The notes under the pieces are model-generated. The model searched no databases. It saw only the letters and a program-made list of their open reading frames with translations, and was not told the origin of the DNA. From the NCBI GenBank assembly GCA_002371345.1, contig DFHY01000125.1:2769-15461 (forward strand): a stretch of 12,693 bases of DNA. The letters run 5' to 3'. The stretch comes from Lachnospiraceae bacterium UBA3711. Its GTDB lineage: Bacteria > Bacillota > Clostridia > Lachnospirales > Lachnospiraceae. Positions 6,730 through 12,655 of this stretch are shown in pieces (the stretch's first letter is position 1; each line of letters opens with the position of its first letter). The translations under genes were made by a program, and so were the position numbers.

Positions 6730-6754
6730 CAAAAGCCCTGAAGCCGAGGCAAAC
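6730..6754 (+). repeat. 25-bp direct repeat, copy 2
   Basis: Exact copy of 6561-6585. It ends 28 nt before the HD-domain gene start and just upstream of that gene's ribosome site, so it would be part of that gene's leader. Confidence 0.85.
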
Positions 6755-6782
6755 TAAACCAAAAATAAAGGAGCGGCGGCAA

Positions 6783-7328
6783 ATGACTGATGAAATGATA
6801 AAGCCGAAGGATACATCCAAAGACGATGAGATCTGCGCTGAAATTATTCAGTACGGCAAAGATATCCTCAATTCCGAAGTATTCCGGCAGGCGGCGTCAG
6901 AGACGCACCACCTGAAAGGGACGGTCATGGACCACACCATCAATGTCTGTGTGGTGAGCCTGAAGCTCAGCCGTCAGCTTACCAATCAGGGAGTAAAGAT
7001 CCGGAAGAAGGATCTTGTCCATGCCGCGCTGTGCCATGATCTTGGGATGGTGTCGCGCGACAGCAAATACAACGGCCGGATAGATTCATGGAGAAGCCAC
7101 CCGGAGGAGTCGGCGAAGATAGCAAGGGAGATCGTTCCGGATCTGAGTGAAGAGGCTGAGAAGATGATCCTGTCCCATATGTGGCCGGTGGCCGGACCGC
7201 TCCCTGCCTCGCAGGAGGCCATGCTTCTGTGCGTGGCGGACAAGTACGCGAGCATGGCGGACTGGACATCATGGCTTACCAGACACAAGTATGCAGCCCG
7301 CATCAAGGAACAGCTGAACCTTGAGTAA
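6783..7328 (+). CDS. HD-domain phosphohydrolase-like protein
   Basis: A 181-residue soluble protein with the HD superfamily metal site: H51 (MDHTINV), the H85-D86 doublet in LCHDLGM, further histidines H106 (SWRSHPEE) and H132 (ILSHMWP), and D153 in VADKYASMAD. This order and the bridging histidines fit the HDIG/HD-type nucleotidyl or phosphodiester hydrolases, probably binding one or two divalent metals. The substrate cannot be told. The GGAG before the start (6770-6773) is 9 nt from ATG 6783; M5 is an alternative. The first 20 residues are charged and likely disordered. It ends 2 nt before the next ATG, so it is cotranscribed with the DNA glycosylase gene. No signal peptide or membrane segment. 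Confidence 0.85.
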   Translation: MTDEMIKPKDTSKDDEICAEIIQYGKDILNSEVFRQAASETHHLKGTVMDHTINVCVVSLKLSRQLTNQGVKIRKKDLVHAALCHDLGMVSRDSKYNGRIDSWRSHPEESAKIAREIVPDLSEEAEKMILSHMWPVAGPLPASQEAMLLCVADKYASMADWTSWLTRHKYAARIKEQLNLE

Positions 7329-7330
7329 GA

Positions 7331-8197
7331 ATGGCTCAGAGCCCGGCGGAAATGATCGGAAAGAGAGACAGAGCAGTGACAGTACAGATATCAGACGATT
7401 TCGACCTGGAGAAGATAGCTGAGAGCGGACAGTGCTTCCGCTGGGAGCAGACAGACAGTGATACCTGGCGGATCATTGCAGGGAAGTCATGCCTTCGCGT
7501 CACGGATCTTCGCGGCGGACACTTTGAGATGGACTGCACGCAGGAAGGGTATGACAGCTTCTGGCATGATTATTTTGACCTGGATGAGAATTACAGGAAT
7601 GTGCGTGAGAGGATAGATCCTGGTGAAGATCCTTTCCTGTGGCAGGCGGCGGAGTTTGAGAAGGGTATACGCATCCTGCGCCAGGATCCGTGGGAGATGC
7701 TGATCACATTTATCATCTCACAGAACAGGAATATCCCGGCGATCAAGAGATCGGTCGAGCTTCTTGCGCTAAGCTGCGGTGACCTGAGACATGATTCCGG
7801 CGGAATGCCTTACTACGCGTTTCCGGAGCCGGAGGCGGTGTTGGCGCTCTCAGGGGATGAGCTTACGGAGTGCAGGCTGGGATACCGCTGCAGATATGTT
7901 CATGAAGCCGCACGGGCAGTGCTGGATGGCGATATTGATCTCAAAGGGCTGCTGACGGCGGATGAGGACACTACGATCAAGGCGCTGACAGCGCTGCTCG
8001 GCGTCGGGGTGAAGGTTGCCAACTGCGTGTCCCTGTTCGGACTGCACCATATCAACGCGTTTCCGATTGATGTCTGGGTAAAGAGGATTCTGGAAGACCA
8101 GTATCCTGACGGATACCCATATGACAGATACGCTCCGTACAACGGGATCTACCAGCAGTATATGTACGCTTACTACAGACATAAGCAGCAGGCATAG
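7331..8197 (+). CDS. OGG-type 8-oxoguanine DNA glycosylase/AP lyase
   Basis: A 288-residue base-excision repair enzyme that removes 8-oxoguanine and nicks the abasic site. The N-terminal OGG domain shows SGQCFRW (32-38), the usual start of the family. The catalytic HhH-GPD domain contains FIISQNRNIPAIKR (127-140), the hairpin LLGVGVKVANC with the Schiff-base lysine at K228, and NAFPIDVWVKR with the conserved aspartate D247. These correspond to human OGG1 K249 and D268. The start is uncertain: ATG 7331 follows the upstream stop by 2 nt and has no strong ribosome site, suggesting translational coupling; M8 (ATG 7352) and GTG 7376 would remove up to 15 poorly conserved residues without touching the domain. 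Length is close to other bacterial OGG enzymes. Confidence 0.93.
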   Translation: MAQSPAEMIGKRDRAVTVQISDDFDLEKIAESGQCFRWEQTDSDTWRIIAGKSCLRVTDLRGGHFEMDCTQEGYDSFWHDYFDLDENYRNVRERIDPGEDPFLWQAAEFEKGIRILRQDPWEMLITFIISQNRNIPAIKRSVELLALSCGDLRHDSGGMPYYAFPEPEAVLALSGDELTECRLGYRCRYVHEAARAVLDGDIDLKGLLTADEDTTIKALTALLGVGVKVANCVSLFGLHHINAFPIDVWVKRILEDQYPDGYPYDRYAPYNGIYQQYMYAYYRHKQQA

Positions 8198-8223
8198 TTG
8201 AGAGCACGAATGCAGGCAGGATT

Positions 8224-8258
8224 GTGGAAGCGCGAAGCGCGGAACACACATATTCCAC
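8224..8258. repeat. Nested hairpin between glycosylase and phosphatase genes
   Basis: GTGGAA (8224-8229) can pair with TTCCAC (8253-8258). Inside it GCGC-GAA-GCGC (8230-8240) forms a second hairpin. It occupies the 75-nt gap before the phosphatase start. No T tract follows. The loop matches the GAA hairpin at 6689-6701. Confidence 0.45.
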
Positions 8259-8272
8259 CTGGCGGGTTAATC

Positions 8273-8845
8273 ATGATATATATCATCAGACATGGAAAGA
8301 CGGAACTGAACAAGGCCTTTGTTCTTCAGGGGAGAAGCAATTATCCGCTGAATAAGGAGGGCATCAGACAGGCGGAGGAAGCGGCTCAGGGACTGAAGAA
8401 TATAGAGTTCTCTTATGTTTTTTCCAGTCCTCTGGTCAGGGCAGTCCAGACCGCGCGGATCGTGGCGCCGGGGGCAGCCATAACGGTGGATGAGCGCCTG
8501 ATAGAGATGGATTACGGCCCGTATGAAGGGACTGATCTTCGTGATCCGGGGCCTGAGATTACCCGTTTCTTCAGCGATTTCGTACACAATCCGGCACCTG
8601 AAGGCATGGAGTCTCTCGAAAGCGTTGTGTCCAGAACCGGTGAATTCATTGAAGATATCAGATCTTTGACCGGCGATATACTGATCTCCACTCACGCGAT
8701 AGCCATGAAAGGAATCCTCGAGAACCTGACGCCCGGCTCCAACGGAAGCTATTGGCCCAAAAACATCGGCAACTGCGATGTGTATGCCGCTTCTCACAGC
8801 GGAAGGGATATCGGAGTGCCGGAGCACTTCATTATCACTTTATAA
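8273..8845 (+). CDS. Histidine phosphatase family protein (phosphoglycerate mutase-like)
   Basis: A 190-residue cytoplasmic phosphatase of the branch-1 histidine acid phosphatase superfamily. MIYIIRHGKTELN holds the phosphorylated histidine H7 in the RHG motif. SSPLVRAVQTA gives R56, IEMDYGPYEG gives the probable proton donor E78, and ISTHAIAMKG gives the second histidine H141. Members act on small phosphoesters or phosphoproteins; the substrate is not predictable. The start is ATG 8273 because the RHG motif normally begins at residue 5-10; an upstream in-frame TTG at 8198 would add 25 residues read from a hairpin and is rejected. The ribosome site is weak (GGCGGG about 6 nt upstream). It may be cotranscribed with the glycosylase gene. 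Confidence 0.9.
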   Translation: MIYIIRHGKTELNKAFVLQGRSNYPLNKEGIRQAEEAAQGLKNIEFSYVFSSPLVRAVQTARIVAPGAAITVDERLIEMDYGPYEGTDLRDPGPEITRFFSDFVHNPAPEGMESLESVVSRTGEFIEDIRSLTGDILISTHAIAMKGILENLTPGSNGSYWPKNIGNCDVYAASHSGRDIGVPEHFIITL

Positions 8846-8962
8846 TAAACCCGCCGAAAGCCGATTACGGTGTACACTGACTGTTCCGCGCTTCACGCTG
8901 TAATCATCATTATGCGGCGGGGCAGCGGACTGTAACACTCCGTAATCGACTTTGGGCGGGTT
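8846..8962. repeat. 117-bp imperfect inverted repeat after the phosphatase gene
   Basis: The arm at 8848-8873 (starting AACCCGCCGAAAGCCGATTA) and that at 8935-8962 (ending CTTTGGGCGGGTT) pair over about 24 bp: 8 bp, a G-G mismatch, 4 bp, a C-A mismatch, 9 bp, a 2-nt bulge and 3 bp. The 61-nt middle folds further, with CGCTG (8896-8900) against CAGCG (8923-8927). There is no T tract, so it is not a standard terminator. It has the shape of a small non-autonomous inverted-repeat element, but no clear target duplication was found. The right end GGCGGGTTAATCAT also occurs at the phosphatase start (8261-8274). Confidence 0.6.
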
Positions 8963-8974
8963 AATCATTAAGTG

Positions 8975-9004
8975 TTCACAGAAGAGAATAATCCGTGATA
9001 GAAT
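8975..9004 (+). promoter_or_regulatory. Probable promoter for tcdA
   Basis: TTCACA (8975-8980), 18 nt, then TAGAAT (8999-9004). Both boxes match consensus in 4-5 of 6 positions and lie about 50 nt before the tcdA start, just beyond the inverted repeat, so the tRNA-modification pair can be transcribed on its own. Confidence 0.45.
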
Positions 9005-9054
9005 AAGCCGGTTAATCAGGAATATAGGTTTTTTCTGTAAAGGAATGCATTGAG

Positions 9055-9876
9055 ATGGATGAACGGTTTTCACGGACAGAGCTGTTATACGGCAGGGACA
9101 GGATGCGCAGGCTTTCTTCCTGCCGTGTCTGTGTGTTCGGCGTCGGAGGCGTCGGCGGATATGTCGTGGAAGCGCTGGCCAGGTCAGGGATCGGTGCGCT
9201 TGACCTTGTTGACAGCGACAAGGTCTGCCTGTCGAACATCAACCGCCAGATCCTGGCAACAGAGAAGACGCTTGGAAGATACAAGGTCGACGTTGCGAAG
9301 GAGAGGGTTCTTGATATCAATCCTGACTGCGACGTGCGTGTCTACAGGATATTCTATCTGCCGGACACTCAGGATCAGTTCGATTTTCGTCAATATGATT
9401 ATGTTGTTGACGCCATAGACACGGTGACAGGCAAGCTGGCTATCATTGAAAACGCCGGGAAGGCGGGCGTGAGGGTGATATCCTCAATGGGAGCGGGGAA
9501 CAAGATCAATCCTGCCGCATTTGAAGTTGCGGATCTCTATGAGACGTCAGTCTGCCCGCTTGCCAAGGTTATGCGCCGTGAATGCAAGAAGAGAGGCATC
9601 GAATCCCTGAAGGTGGTATATTCAAAGGAGAAGCCGCTAAGGCCGGTCATGCCGGAGCGGATAATAGATGGGATGCCTGATAAAGATACAGACAGTGCCG
9701 AAAAACAGAGTGACGCCGCTGAAGATGCGAATACTGCAAGGCGCAGGAGCACTCCCGGGTCGACTGCTTTTGCCCCGTCAGTTGCAGGCCTGATCATAGC
9801 CGGCGAGGTTATAAATGATCTGACGCAGATGAGGGAGCGGCTGGCTTCCGTACAGAATAACAGCCTGCGGGTTTAG
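9055..9876 (+). CDS. tcdA: tRNA threonylcarbamoyladenosine dehydratase (ThiF/E1-like)
   Basis: A 273-residue cytoplasmic enzyme that uses ATP to cyclise t6A37 of ANN-decoding tRNAs into ct6A. It starts with the family-typical MDERFSRTELLYGRDRMRRL. The nucleotide fold follows: GVGGVGG at 29-35, EALARSGIG at 39-47, D53 and D55, then SNINRQ (60-65) with the ATP-contacting Asn/Arg. VDAIDTVTGKL (118-128), SSMGAGNKINPAAFEVADL and VVYSKE are TcdA hallmarks, and GSTAFAPSVAGLIIAGEV ends the core. Residues about 203-232 are a polar, low-complexity stretch (KDTDSAEKQSDAAEDANTAR) where shorter family members have little; it is probably a flexible loop. RBS AAAGGA lies about 10 nt before ATG. Length is near the E. 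coli enzyme (about 268). Confidence 0.93.
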   Translation: MDERFSRTELLYGRDRMRRLSSCRVCVFGVGGVGGYVVEALARSGIGALDLVDSDKVCLSNINRQILATEKTLGRYKVDVAKERVLDINPDCDVRVYRIFYLPDTQDQFDFRQYDYVVDAIDTVTGKLAIIENAGKAGVRVISSMGAGNKINPAAFEVADLYETSVCPLAKVMRRECKKRGIESLKVVYSKEKPLRPVMPERIIDGMPDKDTDSAEKQSDAAEDANTARRRSTPGSTAFAPSVAGLIIAGEVINDLTQMRERLASVQNNSLRV

Positions 9877-9951
9877 GTGCAGGGAAAAGCCTGCAGACTT
9901 CAGTACAGGGAAGCAGCCTTCGGTCTTCAGTATAGGGGAACAGAATATAAC
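9845..9951 (+). repeat. Degenerate tandem repeat (four units of 26-27 bp) across the tcdA/ttcA junction
   Basis: Units start at 9845, 9872, 9898 and 9925 and end exactly at the ATG at 9952. Units 3 and 4 begin CTTCAGTACAGGGAAGCAG and CTTCAGTATAGGGGAACAG. Unit 1 (CTTCCGTACAGAATAACAGC) and unit 2 (TTTAGGTGCAGGGAAAAGC) are more diverged. The tcdA stop lies in unit 2, and the AGGGGA of unit 4 probably serves as the ribosome site of the next gene. Detected by eye; identity between units is partial. Confidence 0.5.
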
Positions 9952-10788
9952 ATGAAGGATACACTTGAGAAATATCAGCTTGTTGAGCGGAGCATCCAGA
10001 AGACATATCATAAAGACCTGTGGACTCCGTTCACCAGGGCGGTGAAGAGGTATCAGCTGATCCGGGAGGGCGACCGGGTGGCAGTCTGCATCTCAGGGGG
10101 AAAGGACTCCATGCTGATGGCGAAGCTGGTGCAGATGCTGCACCGCCACAGCGAGGTTCCGTTTGAGGTTGTCTATCTGGTTATGGATCCGGGATACAAT
10201 GAGCAGAACCGGAAGAAGATCGAAGAAAACGCCGCTCTTCTTCATATACCGATCACGGTATTTGAGACCAGAATATTCGACATCGCCAACAACACAGGCC
10301 AGTCGCCGTGCTATCTGTGCGCAAGGATGCGCAGAGGCGCGCTCTACACAAAGGCGCGGGAGCTCGGCTGCAACAAGATAGCTCTCGGCCATCATATGAA
10401 CGATGTGATCGAGACAACTGTGATGGCGATGTTCTACAGCTCGCAGCTGCAGGGGATGCTCCCGAAGCTGCACAGCAGAAATTTTGAGGGGATGGAGCTA
10501 ATCAGGCCGCTCTACTGTATCAGAGAGGAAGCGGTGCTTGCGTGGAGGAATTACAACGAGCTTGAGTTCATCCAGTGCGCGTGCAGATTCACGGAAAACT
10601 GCACGACCTGCGACAATGGAAACGGCGGCTCGAAGCGGCAGGAGGTCAAGGGGCTGATCCGGAGGCTGAAGCGTTTCAACCCCGAGATCGAGCAGAGCAT
10701 CTTCAACAGCCTGCACGCGGTGAATATTGAGACCTTCCCGGGGTATAAAGCCGGCGGAAAGGCACACAGCTACCTTGAGGATTATTAA
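9952..10788 (+). CDS. ttcA: TtcA-family PP-loop tRNA thiolation protein
   Basis: A 278-residue adenylating enzyme of the TtcA/TilS superfamily; TtcA converts C32 of some tRNAs to 2-thiocytidine using ATP and an Fe-S cluster. SGGKDS (48-53) is the PP-loop. CYLCARMRRGALYTKA carries the C120-x2-C123 pair equivalent to the cluster cysteines of TtcA. GHHMNDVIET (146-155) and GMELIRPLYCIREE (180-193) are strong family signatures. CACRFTENCTTC (209-220) supplies four further cysteines, one probably the third cluster ligand. ATG 9952 is preferred: GTG 9877, directly after the tcdA stop, is open but would add 25 residues read from tandem repeats, while AGGGGA (9934-9939) is 12 nt before ATG 9952. It is 75 nt behind tcdA and surely coexpressed. 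Whether the real target is C32 is not shown. Confidence 0.85.
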   Translation: MKDTLEKYQLVERSIQKTYHKDLWTPFTRAVKRYQLIREGDRVAVCISGGKDSMLMAKLVQMLHRHSEVPFEVVYLVMDPGYNEQNRKKIEENAALLHIPITVFETRIFDIANNTGQSPCYLCARMRRGALYTKARELGCNKIALGHHMNDVIETTVMAMFYSSQLQGMLPKLHSRNFEGMELIRPLYCIREEAVLAWRNYNELEFIQCACRFTENCTTCDNGNGGSKRQEVKGLIRRLKRFNPEIEQSIFNSLHAVNIETFPGYKAGGKAHSYLEDY

Positions 10789-10843
10789 TTTAAGAAGAAA
10801 AGCAGAGATGGGCAATTTGAAGGCAGCAGCCTCAAAAAGAATT

Positions 10844-10871
10844 GTATCATAGGCCTGCGGGCTCATGATAC
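10844..10871 (-). terminator. Possible minus-strand terminator
   Basis: GTATCAT (10844-10850) and ATGATAC (10865-10871) pair perfectly. Inside, AG and CC pair with GG and CT around a TGC loop, interrupted by a G-G mismatch and a one-base bulge. Reading the minus strand, the stem is followed by AATTCTTTTT, a T tract offset by four bases. It would end transcription from the cupin gene at 11029. On the + strand no T tract follows. Confidence 0.4.
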
Positions 10872-10936
10872 CTGCCGCTGCCCTGATTTCTGTTTTCTAT
10901 ATTTCTTATGAAGCCCGCCATCAGTGCATCGGATGC

Positions 10937-10995
10937 GAGTGTCCCGTAAGCGCCGTCATTATATCCGTATATGGATGACGGCGTTTACTGCACTC
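10937..10995. other. Strong nested hairpin in the ttcA/cupin spacer
   Basis: GTAAGCGCCGTCAT (10946-10959) pairs with ATGACGGCGTTTAC (10975-10988) over 14 bp with one G-T pair. Inside, ATAT (10961-10964) pairs with ATAT (10969-10972) around CCGT. Outside, GAGTG (10937-10941) pairs with CACTC (10991-10995). The single odd pair is a G-U wobble only if the + strand is the RNA; on the minus strand it would be C-A. Only three T follow the stem on the + strand, so this is at best a weak terminator for the tcdA-ttcA transcript. The rest of the 10789-11028 spacer shows no gene that I can support. Confidence 0.5.
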
Positions 10996-11028
10996 TGACC
11001 GGTGCCGCGTTTGAGTGAGCGTCTCGGA

Positions 11029-11529
11029 TCAGTACCGGACGTCTCCGGTAAGCCTGAGTATAGAATCGCGCCCTGACGGATACTGCCTGAGGAGCTTAGC
11101 TCTGTCACCGTGCTCATACATATCCTGCCGGTATCCCGGGCACATGGTTGTTCCGAGAAGCGCCCAGCTTCCGCCTTCTTTCAGGCGTGAGCCCTGCCAG
11201 TTTCCCGCGGGCACAAGGTGCTGCAGGCATTCTCCGTGTGTTATGCCGCTGCCCAGAGTCGTCGCCCTGACTGAGCCGTCCGGAAGCAGCTCTGTCAGTT
11301 CTACAGGATCCCCGAGATAGAAGTGATACAGTTCGTCTCCGCTGAGGCGGTGGAGATGTGAAAATGAGCTTCCGCGAAGGAGGTAGAAGATAGCCGTGCA
11401 GGCAGCGTCGCCGTCTGCGGTTTTCTGGCTGCTCTTATAGGTTTCAAGGACAAGACCGCCCTCCTGATCGAGGGGTACAAGCCCCAGCGCGTTAATCACC
11501 TGATCGGCTGTCATATTTTCATTTTTCAT
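11029..11529 (-). CDS. Cupin-domain protein of the DUF985 (Cupin_5) family
   Basis: A 166-residue soluble protein. The order is typical of DUF985: TAIFYLLRGSSFSHLHRL (45-62) with H58 and H60, then ELYHFYLGDPVELTELLPDG (66-85) with H69, and later SWALLGTTMCPGY (121-133). These histidines line the jelly-roll pocket and may bind a metal, but no reaction is established for most members. No signal peptide or membrane span. ATG 11529 has AAAGGAC about 12 nt upstream; M6 is an in-frame alternative. It lies 52 nt downstream of the oxidoreductase gene on the same strand, so the two may form an operon. A possible terminator for it lies at 10844-10871. Confidence 0.88.
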   Translation of the reverse strand: MKNENMTADQVINALGLVPLDQEGGLVLETYKSSQKTADGDAACTAIFYLLRGSSFSHLHRLSGDELYHFYLGDPVELTELLPDGSVRATTLGSGITHGECLQHLVPAGNWQGSRLKEGGSWALLGTTMCPGYRQDMYEHGDRAKLLRQYPSGRDSILRLTGDVRY

Positions 11530-11581
11530 TTATATAACCCGTCCTTTCCGTCAGCCCGGCTGCAGTATCAGAGTACCGCGC

Positions 11582-12655
11582 TCAGATACTGCCAATCCTT
11601 GTCCATGCTGAGTCGTTTACGGCGCTTTGTCTGATTGCGCCGCACACCTCCGCGACCTGCGCGCCTTCACGGAAGGTGGGCACCTCCCTGCCACTGTAGA
11701 AATTCTGTATAAGCGTCTGGAATGTATCGTTGAATCCGTTCCCGAAGGCGAAGATATCAGAATGTACGCCGCCACCTCTGACGGCAGTGTGGAGAACATT
11801 GTTCTCCTCTTCATTCCACCACAGGCTTCCGTTCTCACAGGTGATCTCCAGGGCGAGCCGGTTGCCTCTGCCCGGTGAGATCTCTGACAGCATGACGGAG
11901 CCGATGGCGCCGTTTTCAAAGCGAAGGCTGACAGAGGCTGCGTCTTCCGTATCGACTCTGATTCTGCGCGCGCTGCCTGAGACTGTATGTGATGAGACCT
12001 TCTCCATCATGTTATCCCGCACGACGCGGTCAGGGAAGAAGCTCATGGCCTGCGCGCTGACAGATACGACCTTTGTGCCTGAGATGTACTGGACGGTGTC
12101 GATCCAGTGGCTTCCGATCTCGGATATGGCCCTCATGCCTCCTGAAAGCTCAGGATCGTACCGCCAGTCATACGGGCAGGGCAGGATATGGAACTCCTGA
12201 AGGTAGCTGCCATGTATCAGAAGCACCCGCCCCAGGCTGCCCCCGGTTATAATCTCACGTGCCTTCTGCACTGCCATATGATAGCGTACGTTATAGTTGA
12301 CGGCACAGCATGCGCCGGAGCCGCCGGCTTCCTCCGCCAGCTGAGCCAGCTCATGTGCCTGAGCGGCGTCAAAGCACAGCGGCTTCTCACAGAGGACACG
12401 CTTCCCGGCCTTCAGAGCCTGCGTGATATGCGCCGCGTGGTAATAAGGAGGAGTACAGACATGAACCGCGTCTATGCCGTCTTCAAGCGCGGCTTCCGGA
12501 TCTGTCCCGAACCGTGGAACACGCCACTTATGCGCGAATCTCCCGGCTGTCTCATCTCTTGATGTTACTACAGCCGCGAGCTCAACACCGCAGGCTGAGA
12601 GCGCGGACGCATGTATGTCTGCGGCAAAGCCGCCTCCAATAATTGCCGCCTTCAT
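11582..12655 (-). CDS. Gfo/Idh/MocA family NAD(P)-dependent oxidoreductase
   Basis: A 357-residue cytoplasmic dehydrogenase, probably acting on a sugar, inositol or related polyol. The N-terminal Rossmann fold begins MKAAIIGGGFAADIHASAL with the nucleotide-binding GGGFAA (7-12). VHVCTPPYYHAAHITQALKA (64-83) and VLCEKPLCFD (87-96) follow; EKP is the family's dinucleotide and substrate signature with the conserved lysine K91. ISEIGSHWIDTVQYI (177-191) holds the usual catalytic D/H pair region (H183, D186). The C-terminal half is the beta-sheet GFO_IDH_MocA_C-type domain. GGAGG on the minus strand (12663-12667) sits 7 nt before ATG 12655. Substrate is not predictable. The gene is complete, with 38 nt of upstream DNA in the window, too little to judge the promoter. 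Confidence 0.94.
   Translation of the reverse strand: MKAAIIGGGFAADIHASALSACGVELAAVVTSRDETAGRFAHKWRVPRFGTDPEAALEDGIDAVHVCTPPYYHAAHITQALKAGKRVLCEKPLCFDAAQAHELAQLAEEAGGSGACCAVNYNVRYHMAVQKAREIITGGSLGRVLLIHGSYLQEFHILPCPYDWRYDPELSGGMRAISEIGSHWIDTVQYISGTKVVSVSAQAMSFFPDRVVRDNMMEKVSSHTVSGSARRIRVDTEDAASVSLRFENGAIGSVMLSEISPGRGNRLALEITCENGSLWWNEEENNVLHTAVRGGGVHSDIFAFGNGFNDTFQTLIQNFYSGREVPTFREGAQVAEVCGAIRQSAVNDSAWTRIGSI

Noticed and set aside
6561..6754. CRISPR array, from the two 25-bp repeats
   Set aside because: Only two copies with a 144-bp gap, no regular spacers and no cas genes.
8198..8272. N-terminal extension of the phosphatase from TTG 8198
   Set aside because: The RHG motif should be near residue 5-10, and the extra codons come from a hairpin.
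8846..8962. Intrinsic terminator for the phosphatase gene
   Set aside because: The stem is long but imperfect, the loop is 61 nt and no T tract follows.
9877..9951. GTG start for the TtcA-like protein directly after the tcdA stop
   Set aside because: The added residues are read from tandem repeats and lack a ribosome site; ATG 9952 gives the expected length.
10865..10978. A 37-codon + strand frame containing HQCIGCECPVSA, which resembles a ferredoxin cysteine motif
   Set aside because: It has no ribosome site, stops shortly after, lacks the full CxxCxxCxxxCP spacing and overlaps a strong hairpin; the cysteines look accidental.
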